A stretch of DNA of 64,000 nucleotides, from positions 17,634 to 81,633 of the forward strand of contig CAZCVI010000030.1 in assembly GCA_964502145.1 (NCBI GenBank). The letters run 5' to 3'. The DNA comes from CAZCVI01 sp964502145 (GTDB lineage Bacteria; Acidobacteriota; Aminicenantia; UBA2199). Below are positions 36,499-45,919 of the stretch, piece by piece. The notes under the pieces are model-generated. The model did no database searches and was not told the DNA's origin. It saw nothing but the letters and a program-made list of their open reading frames with translations. How positions within the stretch are numbered: position 1 is the stretch's first letter; each line of letters starts with the position of its first letter. The position numbers were made by a program, and so were the translations under genes.

Positions 36499-38541
36499 TT
36501 ATTTTAAATAAAGAGCCAGCCACCGTTGTATTTCTTTCCACCAGCGAACATTGTTCTGGGGAATAGTAAAGATATGACCTTCATCGGGGAATACAACCAA
36601 ACGGGAAGGAATACCGCGCCGTTGCAAAGTAGTGAATAACTGCAAACTCTCACCAAAAGGCACGCGGAAATCCATCTCCCCATGGGTGATTAAGGTGGGG
36701 GTTTTAAAATTCTTGGCATACATATGGGGCGACCATTGCACATACAGTTTGGGTTCATCCCACGGTGTTTCCCCCAAATCCCAGGCGGCATACCATAGTT
36801 CTTCGGTGGCACCGTAAAAACTTGCCAGATTGTACAACCCGGCATGACTGACTATACATTTAAAACGATCGCTGTGCCCCATAATCCAATTAACTGAATA
36901 ACCACCAAACGAACCCCCGACTGCGGCACATTTTTCTTTATCTACAAAATCATAATGCGCTAAGACATGGTCCAACCCTTTCATTAAATCCTCAAAACAA
37001 CGGCCACCATAATCTTTACTGACTTGTTCGCGAAACAAAGCACCATAACCGGAACTGCCGCGTGGATTGATAAACACGCCAACATATCCGGGGGCCGATA
37101 TTAATTGATAGGTCCACCATGTGGTCAGTAACTCATCACCAAACATGCCCTGCGGCCCACCATGGATCACTAAAACCACGGGATACTTCTTGGCAGGATC
37201 AAATCCGGGGGGACGCAATATATATCCATGCACCAATGTATCATCGGCACCTTTGAAATGAAAATCCTCCAATTTAGGCAATTCATGTTGCGCTAAAAAC
37301 TCGGAGTTCTGCCGGGTAAGCTGCACTACTTTATTTTTTTCTTTACCCACCAGCCCCAGGGAAAATATCTCGTAAGGCATATGATTGTAGCCACGCAAAA
37401 AAATCAAACGCTCCTCCTGCGGGGTCAACACAATACTGCTATTAAAACCATCTGCACTCACTAATTGGAGATTGCCTTTTAAGTCAACTTTATAAATCGA
37501 ATTGTGCCCCTGATCATTACACGTGAAATAAAGCGCTTTATTGTTCGGTGCCCAGAGAATTTGACCCACGGTTCGGTCCAGTTTTTCTGTTAGCACAGTA
37601 TGTGTCCCCGTCTTACGCTCATACAACATTAACCGTTCCGTGTCCGATTCATATCCGGGTTTGGCCATCGCGGTATAGGCAATGTAACGACCATCCGGCG
37701 AATAATGGGGCTGATGATCCAAGGCGGTATTTTCCGTTAGCTTTTTTTCTTTTAAAGTAACCGTGTCCAATAGGAAAATATCCTGGTTGGTGCTGATTGC
37801 GAGAACAGGTGCATCATTTCTTGTATAACACACTTCTTTTCCATCCGGCGCCATATCAAAGTCGTGGTTTGTGGTCAGGGAAACAGGTGGCACATCGGCA
37901 TCAGCGGGCGTGATATCTTGGCTTGAACCATCTGCCACGCGCACGAGGAAAAGATGGTTCCGTTCATCGCCCAACCACCGATCCCATTGCCGGAAAAGCA
38001 AACGATCAATGGCACGTGCTTCACATTTTGGTAATTCTTTTTTCGTCCAATTTTCAATATTTGTTTTTCCTTCGGGCAGGACCCGGGACGCACAGAGAAT
38101 TGTTTCCCCTTTTCCTGACCAGATCGGGGAGTTCAGATCGGTTTTGGAATTTGTTAGTTTCCGTGCTTCACCCCCAGAGACATCTATCAGATAGAGATTG
38201 CGGGTTTTTTCCCGGTTGGAAATAAACGCCAACTGTTTGCCATTTGGTGACCAGCGCGGTGAATCGCTGTTGCTTCCGGTTCCGGTTAATCGTCGCGATG
38301 TGCCTCCTGTTATTGGCATCAACCAAATTGCACGTTCCGCATCGTTTTCTGCCAAGTTGGGAACTGACATCACATAGGCAATCCATTGCCCGTCGGGCGA
38401 TACTTGCAAATCCGTGAGCTCTTTGATTTGATAGAGGTCCTCTGGCAGCAATGGTTTTTTGTCGCCGGCGAATCCAAAGGAAACAGTTAGGAAAGAAAAA
38501 AGACAAACAATGGCAAAACAGCACACAACACTTTTTCTCAT
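36499..38541 (-). CDS. S9 family prolyl oligopeptidase / acylaminoacyl-peptidase, exported
   Basis: 680 residues. N-terminal signal peptide (CCFAIVCLFSFLTVSFGFAGD). A beta-propeller with PD40-type blades (for example VSPDGQWIAYV, WSPNGKQLAFIS, YSPDGRYIAYT) covers about residues 35-400. The alpha/beta-hydrolase domain has HGGPQGMFGDE for the oxyanion region, nucleophile GGSFGGY (Ser about 544), Asp in HGEMDFRVP (about 624) and His in DEGHIF (about 656). It should cleave short peptides in the periplasm, matching a peptide-using lifestyle. Start supported by GAGG 5 nt before ATG. Confidence 0.95.
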   Translation of the reverse strand: MRKSVVCCFAIVCLFSFLTVSFGFAGDKKPLLPEDLYQIKELTDLQVSPDGQWIAYVMSVPNLAENDAERAIWLMPITGGTSRRLTGTGSNSDSPRWSPNGKQLAFISNREKTRNLYLIDVSGGEARKLTNSKTDLNSPIWSGKGETILCASRVLPEGKTNIENWTKKELPKCEARAIDRLLFRQWDRWLGDERNHLFLVRVADGSSQDITPADADVPPVSLTTNHDFDMAPDGKEVCYTRNDAPVLAISTNQDIFLLDTVTLKEKKLTENTALDHQPHYSPDGRYIAYTAMAKPGYESDTERLMLYERKTGTHTVLTEKLDRTVGQILWAPNNKALYFTCNDQGHNSIYKVDLKGNLQLVSADGFNSSIVLTPQEERLIFLRGYNHMPYEIFSLGLVGKEKNKVVQLTRQNSEFLAQHELPKLEDFHFKGADDTLVHGYILRPPGFDPAKKYPVVLVIHGGPQGMFGDELLTTWWTYQLISAPGYVGVFINPRGSSGYGALFREQVSKDYGGRCFEDLMKGLDHVLAHYDFVDKEKCAAVGGSFGGYSVNWIMGHSDRFKCIVSHAGLYNLASFYGATEELWYAAWDLGETPWDEPKLYVQWSPHMYAKNFKTPTLITHGEMDFRVPFGESLQLFTTLQRRGIPSRLVVFPDEGHIFTIPQNNVRWWKEIQRWLALYLK

Positions 38542-38564
38542 GATTACCTCGTTTAGATTTTTAT

Positions 38565-40586
38565 TTAAATTCTTGCGGCGATTATTTCCGCGATATCTTT
38601 AACGGTGATCGCATCATCTTTTTCTTTATCTTTGATACCGTCGCCCAGCATGGTCATGCAGAAAGGGCAGGCTGTACATACTGTATCGGCACCAGTAGCA
38701 ATCGCTTGTTCTGTGCGGCTGTGGTTAATGCGGGTGCCCAGTTTTTCTTCTGTCCACATCAAACCACCACCCGCGCCACAGCAAAGACTATGAAAATGGT
38801 TCTCTTTCATTTCTTGCAAGTGTGCCCCTGTTCCCAAGATCACCTCGCGGGGCGCTTCAAACAGCGTGTTATGGCGACCGAGGTAACACGGATCATGGAA
38901 CGTGACCACGGGTGGCGTTTCATTCTGGGTTATAGCGGAGAGTTTAAGTTTTCCTGTTGCCAATAATTGGGCAATCAGTTCGCTGTGGTGCAGTACTTCG
39001 ACATTAAAATCAGTGATACCCGCTTGTTTCGCAAATTCGGGGTATTCGTTTTTGAATGTATTATACCCATGGGGGCAAGTAACAAGTATTTTTTGGATAT
39101 GATAGTTTTTAAATAGTTCGATATTGCTTTGGGCCAGCATTTGGAACATGTATTCATTGCCTAAACGTCGGGGTTGATCGCCGCAACAGTTTTCTTGCGC
39201 ACCGAGGATACCAAAATTAATGCCCGCATGATTAAGAATTTTAATCATCGCGAGCGTCACTTTTTTGGCCCGCTCATCAAAGGAACCCGCGCACCCTACC
39301 CAGAACAATAAATCGACATTACTATCATTGGCCAGTAGTTTTATAGCCAATCCTTCGGCCCAATTGCCGCGAGTATGCGCACCAAAGCCCCAGGGATTGC
39401 TGTTGGTCTCGACGTTACGGAAAAAAGTGCCCAACTCTTCGGGGAATCTGGATTCCATGAGTGTTTCACTTTGTCTGACACCGATAATTTTCGGGATATG
39501 TTCGTTTTTCACCGGGCACACAAACATGCATGCGCCGCAGGTGGTGCAGGCCCATATTTCCTCTGGCTTATAGGTTTCGTTGATCAGTGCGGGCAGATTA
39601 TTCTCCGAGTTCTCGGTTTCCCCGGTGTTTTTCTTTAATATAGCCTTTTTATTTTTGAGCATATGCCATTTCAGGTTAAGGATAATGTTTTTCGGGGAGA
39701 GTGGTTTGCCCGTTCGGTTGGCTGGGCAGTAGTCATCGCATCTGCCGCATTCCATGCAGGCAAAAGAATCCAGATGATCTTTCCAGGTCATGTCTGTGAT
39801 ATTTACAATGCCGAATTTTTCCGCCGTGTCCATGTCAATCTTTAAGGGTTTGAGAAATCCCGTGCTTTTATAGTTTTGGCAAGCCAGGTTGATGGGACCA
39901 AAGAACATGTGGGCATATTTAGAACGGGGGACATAAATCACGAACCAAAAGACATTGATGATATGAATCCACCACCATATTTTAACGGTGGTTTCTGAAA
40001 CAGGATTAAAACCAGACATCCATTGCGCAATCCATTGACCAATAAAAGCGGAGTACGTATGATCGCTATTGTGGGCGATTACTGCCCCCTCGTAAGCAAA
40101 AAATGTCAGGGTCACAGTAATTAACAACGTATAGATCATGCCCGATTCGAAAGAGGGATAGGTATACGATTTAGGCCGAAACACCCAGCGCCTGATAATA
40201 AAATAAAGGGTGGCTAAAATCACGAGAATACCAAGTATATCGGCAGTGGCGGAATGAATATGACGAATCAAACCATGCCCATAAAAATTCCAGTTGGGAT
40301 TAAACCCTTCCAAGATATGGTTCAGGCTCACTGTATCAAACGTCAGCGAGCCATAAAGCAGAAAGATGTGAACAATACCGGTAAAAACCCGCTCTTTTTT
40401 CACGGAACAGAGCAGAAAAAAGAAAGAGAATACAGCGTCGCGAATGCGTTTAAGCATATTGTCCCTGCGATTTTCAGGTTGGGCAGCGGTGATCAATTGA
40501 TAACGAAGGATAATGGGCTGAAAGAAACCGTAAAAGGTTAATATCAGCAGGATAAAAAAGACGATAACTTCAAGCCAATGCAACAT
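38565..40586 (-). CDS. Membrane Fe-S oxidoreductase, HdrD/FadF-like (heterodisulfide reductase-related)
   Basis: 673 residues. N-terminal membrane domain with about five helices, NarI/cytochrome b-like (LEVIVFFILLILTFYGFF at the start). Two ferredoxin-type clusters follow: CMECGRCDDYCPANR and CTTCGACMFVCPVKNE. Then two CCG domains, with ENCCGDQPRR and CCGAGGG, of the kind that bind non-cubane clusters in HdrB/HdrD. Such proteins pass electrons between a soluble dehydrogenase (often electron-transfer flavoprotein) and the quinone pool. No etfAB is in the window, so the partner is unknown. Start with AAGGAGG 5 nt before ATG. Its stop lies 23 nt before the S9 peptidase start; co-transcription is possible. 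Confidence 0.9.
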   Translation of the reverse strand: MLHWLEVIVFFILLILTFYGFFQPIILRYQLITAAQPENRRDNMLKRIRDAVFSFFFLLCSVKKERVFTGIVHIFLLYGSLTFDTVSLNHILEGFNPNWNFYGHGLIRHIHSATADILGILVILATLYFIIRRWVFRPKSYTYPSFESGMIYTLLITVTLTFFAYEGAVIAHNSDHTYSAFIGQWIAQWMSGFNPVSETTVKIWWWIHIINVFWFVIYVPRSKYAHMFFGPINLACQNYKSTGFLKPLKIDMDTAEKFGIVNITDMTWKDHLDSFACMECGRCDDYCPANRTGKPLSPKNIILNLKWHMLKNKKAILKKNTGETENSENNLPALINETYKPEEIWACTTCGACMFVCPVKNEHIPKIIGVRQSETLMESRFPEELGTFFRNVETNSNPWGFGAHTRGNWAEGLAIKLLANDSNVDLLFWVGCAGSFDERAKKVTLAMIKILNHAGINFGILGAQENCCGDQPRRLGNEYMFQMLAQSNIELFKNYHIQKILVTCPHGYNTFKNEYPEFAKQAGITDFNVEVLHHSELIAQLLATGKLKLSAITQNETPPVVTFHDPCYLGRHNTLFEAPREVILGTGAHLQEMKENHFHSLCCGAGGGLMWTEEKLGTRINHSRTEQAIATGADTVCTACPFCMTMLGDGIKDKEKDDAITVKDIAEIIAARI

Positions 40587-40673
40587 GAGTCCTCCTTATA
40601 CCGTTTAATTCATAACATTTTTAAAAAGGTAGTTTACCATAAAAAGAGCGGGGATGCAATCCGTGTAAAGTGG

Positions 40674-40832
40674 CCTGAATCCACTGCCAAATTTCTGAAA
40701 TCGTTGTGGACGATATGGACTTAGTGGACGACATGGACGATGTGGAGCAAAAACAAAAGCATTTTTTTGTCCATATCGTCCACTAAGTCCATATCGTCCA
40801 TGTTTTTCCACAAATCTGATGGTAAATCCAGG
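40674..40832. repeat. Hairpin element H3 (TGGACGATA arms)
   Basis: Outer ends CCTGAATCCACTGCCAA and GATGGTAAATCCAGG; arms of 9-bp units GGACGATAT, GGACTTAGT, GGACGACAT against CCATATCGT and CCACTAAGT; loop AACAAAAGCATTTTTTTG. Exact GTGG lies on both sides (40670-40673 and 40833-40836), a candidate 4-bp target duplication. Together with the terminator it fills the 325-nt gap 40587-40911. Confidence 0.9.
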
Positions 40833-40850
40833 GTGGGCTTAGAAATGAGC

Positions 40851-40887
40851 AAAAAAAAAGGCAGGAGTGAAACACTCCTGCCTTTTG
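40851..40887 (-). terminator. Rho-independent terminator of the beta-propeller gene
   Basis: A perfect 10-bp stem GGCAGGAGTG / CACTCCTGCC with a 3-nt loop (40860-40882). Read on the minus strand it is followed by nine T residues. It lies 25 nt past the stop of the gene ending at 40912. The plus strand has TTTTG after the stem, so weaker bidirectional use is possible. Confidence 0.93.
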
Positions 40888-40911
40888 TATTTATAGACTC
40901 GTTTGTGACTA

Positions 40912-42036
40912 TTACACGCTGGGTTTGGTGATCTTATACTTTACCAGTTTCCCTTCTCCTTCTTCATCTTCGACGAACACATAGAGATAGTTGCCCTTAA
41001 AAACAGGCGGATCAAAGAGTTTGAGTCCGCCGGGTAATTTGATGGCGGCATGATAGAGATATTTGCCATCAGGGGAAAAGATATCAAGTTCTTGGCCGGT
41101 TTCGTTGGTTGGATCGGTGAGATATACATAGATTAAACCGGATTCATCAATCCTTAAACCACTGAAATAGGTGCATTGGTCGGACATATTCTTGACCATT
41201 TGATCTACCAGCTCCTTTGGCATTGGGCTGCCATTAAGCTTGATACTTTCAAATCGTTTGCGCTTGGCTGTTTCGGAAATTTTCTTCGGTTCGGTGCCCT
41301 GGATGGAAAACGAGGAGATTAATTTACCATCCAGGCCGGTTTTTTGGATATAGTATTTGCCATTCTGCCCAAAATAGAGTTTATCCCCTTCATTGATGAG
41401 GATCAACATGGGTGTGGTGTTGGCATCTTTGATAACCACGGCAATATTGCTGGTAGAAGCAGTGAGAGGTTTTTCTGATTCGATTTCCTTGATGTTCGTC
41501 CATTGTTTCGTCGGGATATCGTATAACTTTATTTTCTCGGTATTTTTTGTTTTTGAATCTTCGGGCTGTACGATTAACACTCGGTTCTCAGTTAAAAACC
41601 CACGAGGAAAATAACGACCACCGAGATTGATAGACTTTTCGTATTTCCCATCTTTAAAGAAAAAATGCAGTATCCCAAAATCAGCGACCACAAGATAACG
41701 ACCAATCAGAAAAAATTCATCGCCCCGCTTGTATTCTCCAGGCCCTTCTCCGCGCTTACCAAAGGAGTACAGGAACTTTCCTTCGGGACTAAACACAAAA
41801 TACTTGAAATGCTTGCTGTCAAAGACAAAAATTTTCCCGTTATCATCGACTCGTAGCCTTGAAACTTCTGCCAGAGCCTCATCTTTGGCATTAAATGCTT
41901 CCCATACGGGTTGTAGGCGAAAATCCCACACCCCGTTTTGGGGTTTGGCCCCGTTTTTTACTTCAGCCCAGCCATTCACGCTGAAGATTCCCATAAGAAA
42001 TAGAATCACCACACCCAAAACCGTTATTTGTCTCAT
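40912..42036 (-). CDS. Exported six-bladed beta-propeller protein
   Basis: 374 residues. Signal peptide VLGVVILFLMGIFSVNGWAE. The mature part shows propeller-blade texture: IFVFDSKHFKYFVFSPEGKFLYSFG, the hallmark GKRGEGPGEYKRGDEFFLIG, and ELDIFSPDGKYLYHAAIKLP. This is the PF17170-like family abundant in Bacteroidetes and Aminicenantes; it is presumed to bind ligands or partners, and no enzyme activity is known. A second member occurs at 61850. Start with AGGAGG 7 nt before ATG. The gene lies downstream of recO (about 115 nt) and ends at a strong terminator. Confidence 0.9.
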   Translation of the reverse strand: MRQITVLGVVILFLMGIFSVNGWAEVKNGAKPQNGVWDFRLQPVWEAFNAKDEALAEVSRLRVDDNGKIFVFDSKHFKYFVFSPEGKFLYSFGKRGEGPGEYKRGDEFFLIGRYLVVADFGILHFFFKDGKYEKSINLGGRYFPRGFLTENRVLIVQPEDSKTKNTEKIKLYDIPTKQWTNIKEIESEKPLTASTSNIAVVIKDANTTPMLILINEGDKLYFGQNGKYYIQKTGLDGKLISSFSIQGTEPKKISETAKRKRFESIKLNGSPMPKELVDQMVKNMSDQCTYFSGLRIDESGLIYVYLTDPTNETGQELDIFSPDGKYLYHAAIKLPGGLKLFDPPVFKGNYLYVFVEDEEGEGKLVKYKITKPSV

Positions 42037-42151
42037 CTGTTTTCCTCCTGATGCTCGTTTTGATATCCTATATTGATGGAATATAATAATCCTACTACTT
42101 TAAAAACTTTAAGACGCGGAACATGCTTAAAAAGTTTCCGAAGCCCCGTAT

Positions 42152-42889
42152 TTATTTGTATTCGGCCAAGTATTGGGCGGATTTTAAGGTGCATTCGCCG
42201 TGGTATTGGATTTTGCGTGTGAAGGCGCGGATCAATTTCGCTGTTTCGATATGGTTTTTCCAGGTATTGAGTTCTTGGGGGGAGTGATGTTCGGTCCATT
42301 TAATATAGTCCAGCTCGTTTTTGTGCAGGATTTGGGTTTCGTTGGTGATGCATTTATGGCACAGTATGCCCTGGTAATCGGATTTGAACCAAGCTTGTTG
42401 GAGGCCGTGGTCATAACAATTATAACACAGGGTCGGGTCGAACATCATGCCTTCAATACGTAACACCCACACCAAACAATAGAGCAACAACAAATCCATG
42501 TCGACGCCTAGCTGGCGGTGGGTCAAAATGGTATGTATCAAGCGGTACAAACGATTATCATTATGATTATAGGGGACAAAACTAAGAAACACGTCGGCAA
42601 TGAGATAAAAATAAAAAATATTTTCGGGTGCGGACACAATGGTGAAATAACTGTTGATAATTTCGCCTTTTGAGATAGTGATCAGTTCTTTGTTTTCTTT
42701 CCAATAGTAGTAGAATTCGCCCTCGGTGAACATTTCGAAGAGTGAACCGAACCGGTTCCTGGCTTTCATGGAACCGGGGGCAATCGCACGGATAATGCCT
42801 TGTCCATCGGTGAGGAGATGAACAAGGCGGTCTTGTTCGCTGAGTGTGGAACTACCCAAAACAAAGGCCCGTGTGCTAGCGATGGGCAT
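42152..42889 (-). CDS. recO: DNA repair protein RecO
   Basis: 245 residues, normal for RecO. The N-terminal OB fold reads RAFVLGSSTLSEQDRLVHLLTDGQGIIRAIAPGSMKARNRFGSLFEMFTEGEF, matching RecO start motifs. The helical C-terminal part has a zinc-type CYNC...CHKC pair (about 160-190). RecO loads RecA onto SSB-coated gapped DNA with RecR. Start supported by AGGA 9 nt upstream. A useful chromosomal marker: this stretch is not plasmid-like. Confidence 0.9.
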   Translation of the reverse strand: MPIASTRAFVLGSSTLSEQDRLVHLLTDGQGIIRAIAPGSMKARNRFGSLFEMFTEGEFYYYWKENKELITISKGEIINSYFTIVSAPENIFYFYLIADVFLSFVPYNHNDNRLYRLIHTILTHRQLGVDMDLLLLYCLVWVLRIEGMMFDPTLCYNCYDHGLQQAWFKSDYQGILCHKCITNETQILHKNELDYIKWTEHHSPQELNTWKNHIETAKLIRAFTRKIQYHGECTLKSAQYLAEYK

Positions 42890-42967
42890 GGTGGTTTATT
42901 CCTGTAGAACACAAAATATGGTCTGCCAAACTAACTGTTTCATGAGGATAATGTAACACAGAACGAA

Positions 42968-44047
42968 TCAAAGTGCAATGACGGTTACATTTTTATTAAT
43001 TGATTTTTTGATTCTTCTGGAGAAAAGTTTGGCATAGATGTTTCCGATATAGACGTCGGTTTTTTTTAAATCTGCAAAATCGTTGCTGGCGACATTAAAA
43101 CGGGGCGAAGCGATTTCCCCACCGGTGACTTCGAAACCTAAATAATCAATGTTGTTTTCTGCGGCCAATGTTTTGGCTTGATTCATTTCTTCAGCAGAAT
43201 CATTCCACGAAAAAAGGATATATTTCCAGATAATCACGGGTAATACTAATCCTAACTGGTTGCGTTGGGCAATAATTTTTTTCATCAGTGCGAGTGCCAG
43301 ATTAAAATCAGCATGTGGGCCCATGTATTTCTCAACACTTTCTTGACTGGCGCCATGAACAGAAACGACTAACATGTCGGGTTGAGCCAAGACCAATTCT
43401 TTTATTTTTGCAGGGGAATTTAATGGTAATAAATTGGTGGCAATGATCAGATTGATATCTGGGTTCATTGCTGTCACAAAGGAGCAGAACTCGATTGCGC
43501 CGGGATGTAGAAATGTTTCGCCATAATTAAAAAGCTTGATCATTTCTAATTTTTCTAAATAGGGGGTGATCCATGTTTTAAATTTATCAATATCAATGAA
43601 CCTGCTTTTTTCGACTTTTTGATGTTGCGCGCGTTTTGTGTTACGAACCCCGGTGGAACAGCCGACGCAGGTCAGATTGCAGGCGGTGGTGAGTTCAATA
43701 ATTAATCCTTTTGGTGCTATGTCCAAATTGAGGTATTTATCTATTTCTTCTGCGGAGGGGTTTTCGTGTAGAAAATAATCGTAAAACGCCTCGCCTTTTA
43801 CAATTCTTCTTCGTGAATTAAAACAATGCAGGCATTCGGGTACCTGGGTTGGATCGGTGGCTAGTTTTTGTTTAAAAAGCCGCAGTTTCTTTAATACTTC
43901 AGCGAAATTATCCTGGTAAATATTTGCAAAGGTATTATTTCCCGCCGGGTCCATGCAGCAGGAAGTTATTCTACCGTCTGATAGAATAACCATCTCGGAC
44001 AATACCATGGTGCAAATAAATTTCTCTTTATCCATTAATGTCTCCAT
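42968..44047 (-). CDS. Radical SAM protein with N-terminal SPASM-like cysteines
   Basis: About 359 residues. A SPASM-like Cys segment comes first (VILSDGRITSCCMDPAGNNTFANI, then PECLHCFN), followed by a radical SAM core with CNLTCVGC (CxxxCxxC) and the GETFLHP segment. The reversed order (auxiliary-cluster segment before the core) is seen in some radical SAM proteins of glycan and lipid clusters. ATG 44047 overlaps the stop of the methyltransferase gene (TGATG), so the two are coupled. Last gene of the minus-strand glycan cluster. Substrate unknown; sugar or lipid modification is inferred from context. Confidence 0.88.
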   Translation of the reverse strand: METLMDKEKFICTMVLSEMVILSDGRITSCCMDPAGNNTFANIYQDNFAEVLKKLRLFKQKLATDPTQVPECLHCFNSRRRIVKGEAFYDYFLHENPSAEEIDKYLNLDIAPKGLIIELTTACNLTCVGCSTGVRNTKRAQHQKVEKSRFIDIDKFKTWITPYLEKLEMIKLFNYGETFLHPGAIEFCSFVTAMNPDINLIIATNLLPLNSPAKIKELVLAQPDMLVVSVHGASQESVEKYMGPHADFNLALALMKKIIAQRNQLGLVLPVIIWKYILFSWNDSAEEMNQAKTLAAENNIDYLGFEVTGGEIASPRFNVASNDFADLKKTDVYIGNIYAKLFSRRIKKSINKNVTVIAL

Positions 44048-44838
44048 CACCGTTCATTGAGGAAGTTATTAAAGCCACTTGTTCTGCGTCCTACAACGGT
44101 AAACATATTCATGGTATAGTTACCGAATTTTTGCGCGTGATAGTTCACAGACGTTGTTCCGAATCCAAGAATGCTAATCATATTAATAATCGCTTGGGGA
44201 GAAAACTGCCACCATGTATCAAATCTATTTTCATTCTTGGGGTCAGGCAAAAATTTCAGCAATGGCTGGTTATTTTGTTTGGCTTCATCATCGCCTAAAA
44301 GATCGGTGATAATCACTGTTTCTCGTGCGAATTGGGTGCCGGTTTGTAATGCGAGGAAGGGGTCACGGACATGCAATAATATGGCGCCAAAAGTAACGAT
44401 TTCCACCGGCCCGATTTCTACTGGAATATGATAAATATCGCCATACACGACTTTCGCCTGGGAATGAAGCAAACGATGGCCAAACCAGAACGCATTGTTT
44501 AATTTTTCGGTCCAGTGTTTTTTGGATTCCAATGTGTCGGCTGGATTTTTTAAGGGATGGGGGACAACGTCCCAGCTATCGTCTTTGGAAAGATCATAGG
44601 CAATAACAGACGCGCCTGCTTTTTCCATTTCAAAACAGAGTGCGCCATTGGCGGTTCCGATTTCCAAGACTTTTTTATCCTTAAAATCCACGCCGCCAAA
44701 GTATTCTGCGTTTTTACCGCGCAGGTCCCAGCTTCCATTTATTGTACCATAGTCAGGCAGGTCTATAGTATGATAAAAATAACACTCTTTTATATCGGTT
44801 ACCAGTTTAGGTTCAGCGAATAGTGATTGTTCGTTCAT
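44047..44838 (-). CDS. SAM-dependent methyltransferase in glycan cluster
   Basis: About 263 residues. Rossmann-type motif I VLEIGTANGALCFEME with the acidic strand end VIAYDLS, then motif FGAILLHVRDPFLAL. Class I methyltransferase of the kind used on sugars in surface polysaccharide clusters (DUF1698/Methyltransf_23 neighbourhood). Start at MNEQ because GGAG lies 7 nt upstream; a start four codons earlier is possible. Tightly coupled to the downstream radical SAM gene. Confidence 0.88.
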   Translation of the reverse strand: MNEQSLFAEPKLVTDIKECYFYHTIDLPDYGTINGSWDLRGKNAEYFGGVDFKDKKVLEIGTANGALCFEMEKAGASVIAYDLSKDDSWDVVPHPLKNPADTLESKKHWTEKLNNAFWFGHRLLHSQAKVVYGDIYHIPVEIGPVEIVTFGAILLHVRDPFLALQTGTQFARETVIITDLLGDDEAKQNNQPLLKFLPDPKNENRFDTWWQFSPQAIINMISILGFGTTSVNYHAQKFGNYTMNMFTVVGRRTSGFNNFLNER

Positions 44839-44871
44839 GATTATCTCCAATTTATTTGATACGTTGTTCTT

Positions 44872-45693
44872 TTATGTGTTTTGAAGCATGCGGTATATAA
44901 TTCCTGGCAGATGGTCAACCACTTCTTTAATATAGAATTTGTCGATTTCCTTTTTCCTCAATTGTCCATTAGTCCCATACTCTCGTGCAATGCGCCATTG
45001 TTCCATCAAGCTTCTGAATTGCCGTTTGATGGAAATACCACCATCGGCATACACGCATATAAACTCATTCAAGTAGAAAAATTTCTTTTTCTCCCTGTAA
45101 GCATTAATAATAAAATGATAATCGGAAGCTGATTTATAGTTATGACTGAATTTTTGTTCTGCTAATACCTGGGTGCGGGTGAACAAACTTTGGTGTGAAA
45201 AAGCCATGCATTGCCATAATGTATCGAGCGGATTTGCTTTTAAAGGCACGATAGTACCATTGGCAAAGTGAAAATAAAAATCCCCATATAATAAATCGCT
45301 ATCCTCGGGGAATCGTGGCGCTTCAAAAACAGTTTGCAGGACATTTTCATGACAAAACAAATCACCAGCATTCAAAAAATTAATCCACTGACCACGTGCT
45401 AAATCAATGGCGGTGTTCATGCCATAATAAACGCCTTTATCTTTCACACTGAGCCAATAATCAATGACCGGGTTATACTTTTTTATAATGTCCAGGCTGC
45501 CATCGGTTGAACCGCCATCAATGATAATATACTCGATGTTTTCATAGGTTTGGGAGAGCACGCTGTGTATTGTTTTTTCCAATTGGGTGGCGGCATTGCG
45601 CACTACGGTTGCCACTGTTACCAAGGGTTTGCTTACGGTGGATTCTTTATAGATGCCGTTCATACGGCGGCCACCTTCGCTGAAGGGGTTCAT
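44872..45693 (-). CDS. Family 2 glycosyltransferase
   Basis: About 273 residues, GT-A fold. VTVATVVRNAATQLEKTIHSVLSQTYENIEYIIIDGGSTDGS is the canonical GT2 start; NAGD (in FLNAGDLF) replaces the DxD motif, as in many WcaA-like enzymes. FSHQSLF and SDYHF follow in the acceptor half. Start at MNPFSEGG with AAGGAG 8 nt upstream; translation from 19 codons earlier would run into hairpin element H4 and is rejected. Adds a sugar to a lipid-linked or surface glycan; donor unknown. Closely similar in style to the GT2 domain of the fusion at 51497. Confidence 0.92.
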   Translation of the reverse strand: MNPFSEGGRRMNGIYKESTVSKPLVTVATVVRNAATQLEKTIHSVLSQTYENIEYIIIDGGSTDGSLDIIKKYNPVIDYWLSVKDKGVYYGMNTAIDLARGQWINFLNAGDLFCHENVLQTVFEAPRFPEDSDLLYGDFYFHFANGTIVPLKANPLDTLWQCMAFSHQSLFTRTQVLAEQKFSHNYKSASDYHFIINAYREKKKFFYLNEFICVYADGGISIKRQFRSLMEQWRIAREYGTNGQLRKKEIDKFYIKEVVDHLPGIIYRMLQNT

Positions 45694-45717
45694 TTGTTTT
45701 TCTCCTTTATTGTATTG

Positions 45718-45919
45718 GATGCCAGTTCTTTGAGAGTAGCGGAAAAGCACGTGGGAGGAATGGGAGAATGGGAAGTATGGGAGTTATGGGAATTATGGGA
45801 GTTATGCGAGGAATGGGAGGAATGGGATTTAATTGTTTATCCCATAATTCCCAGAATTCCCATAACTCCCAGAATTCCCATAACTCCCATAACTCCCATT
45901 AACTTGGTGGTGAATCCAG
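45718..45919. repeat. Hairpin element H4 (GGGAATnnn arms, inverted orientation), overlapping a CDS end
   Basis: Left flank GCCAGTTCTTTGAGAGTA is the reverse complement of the H1/H2 right flank, and the right end TTAACTTGGTGGTGAATCCAG is the reverse complement of their left end, so H4 is the same element flipped. Arms have about nine and seven 9-bp units. ATTG occurs on both sides (45714-45717, 45920-45923). It contributes the last 27 or so codons of the glycosyltransferase at 45837. Confidence 0.9.
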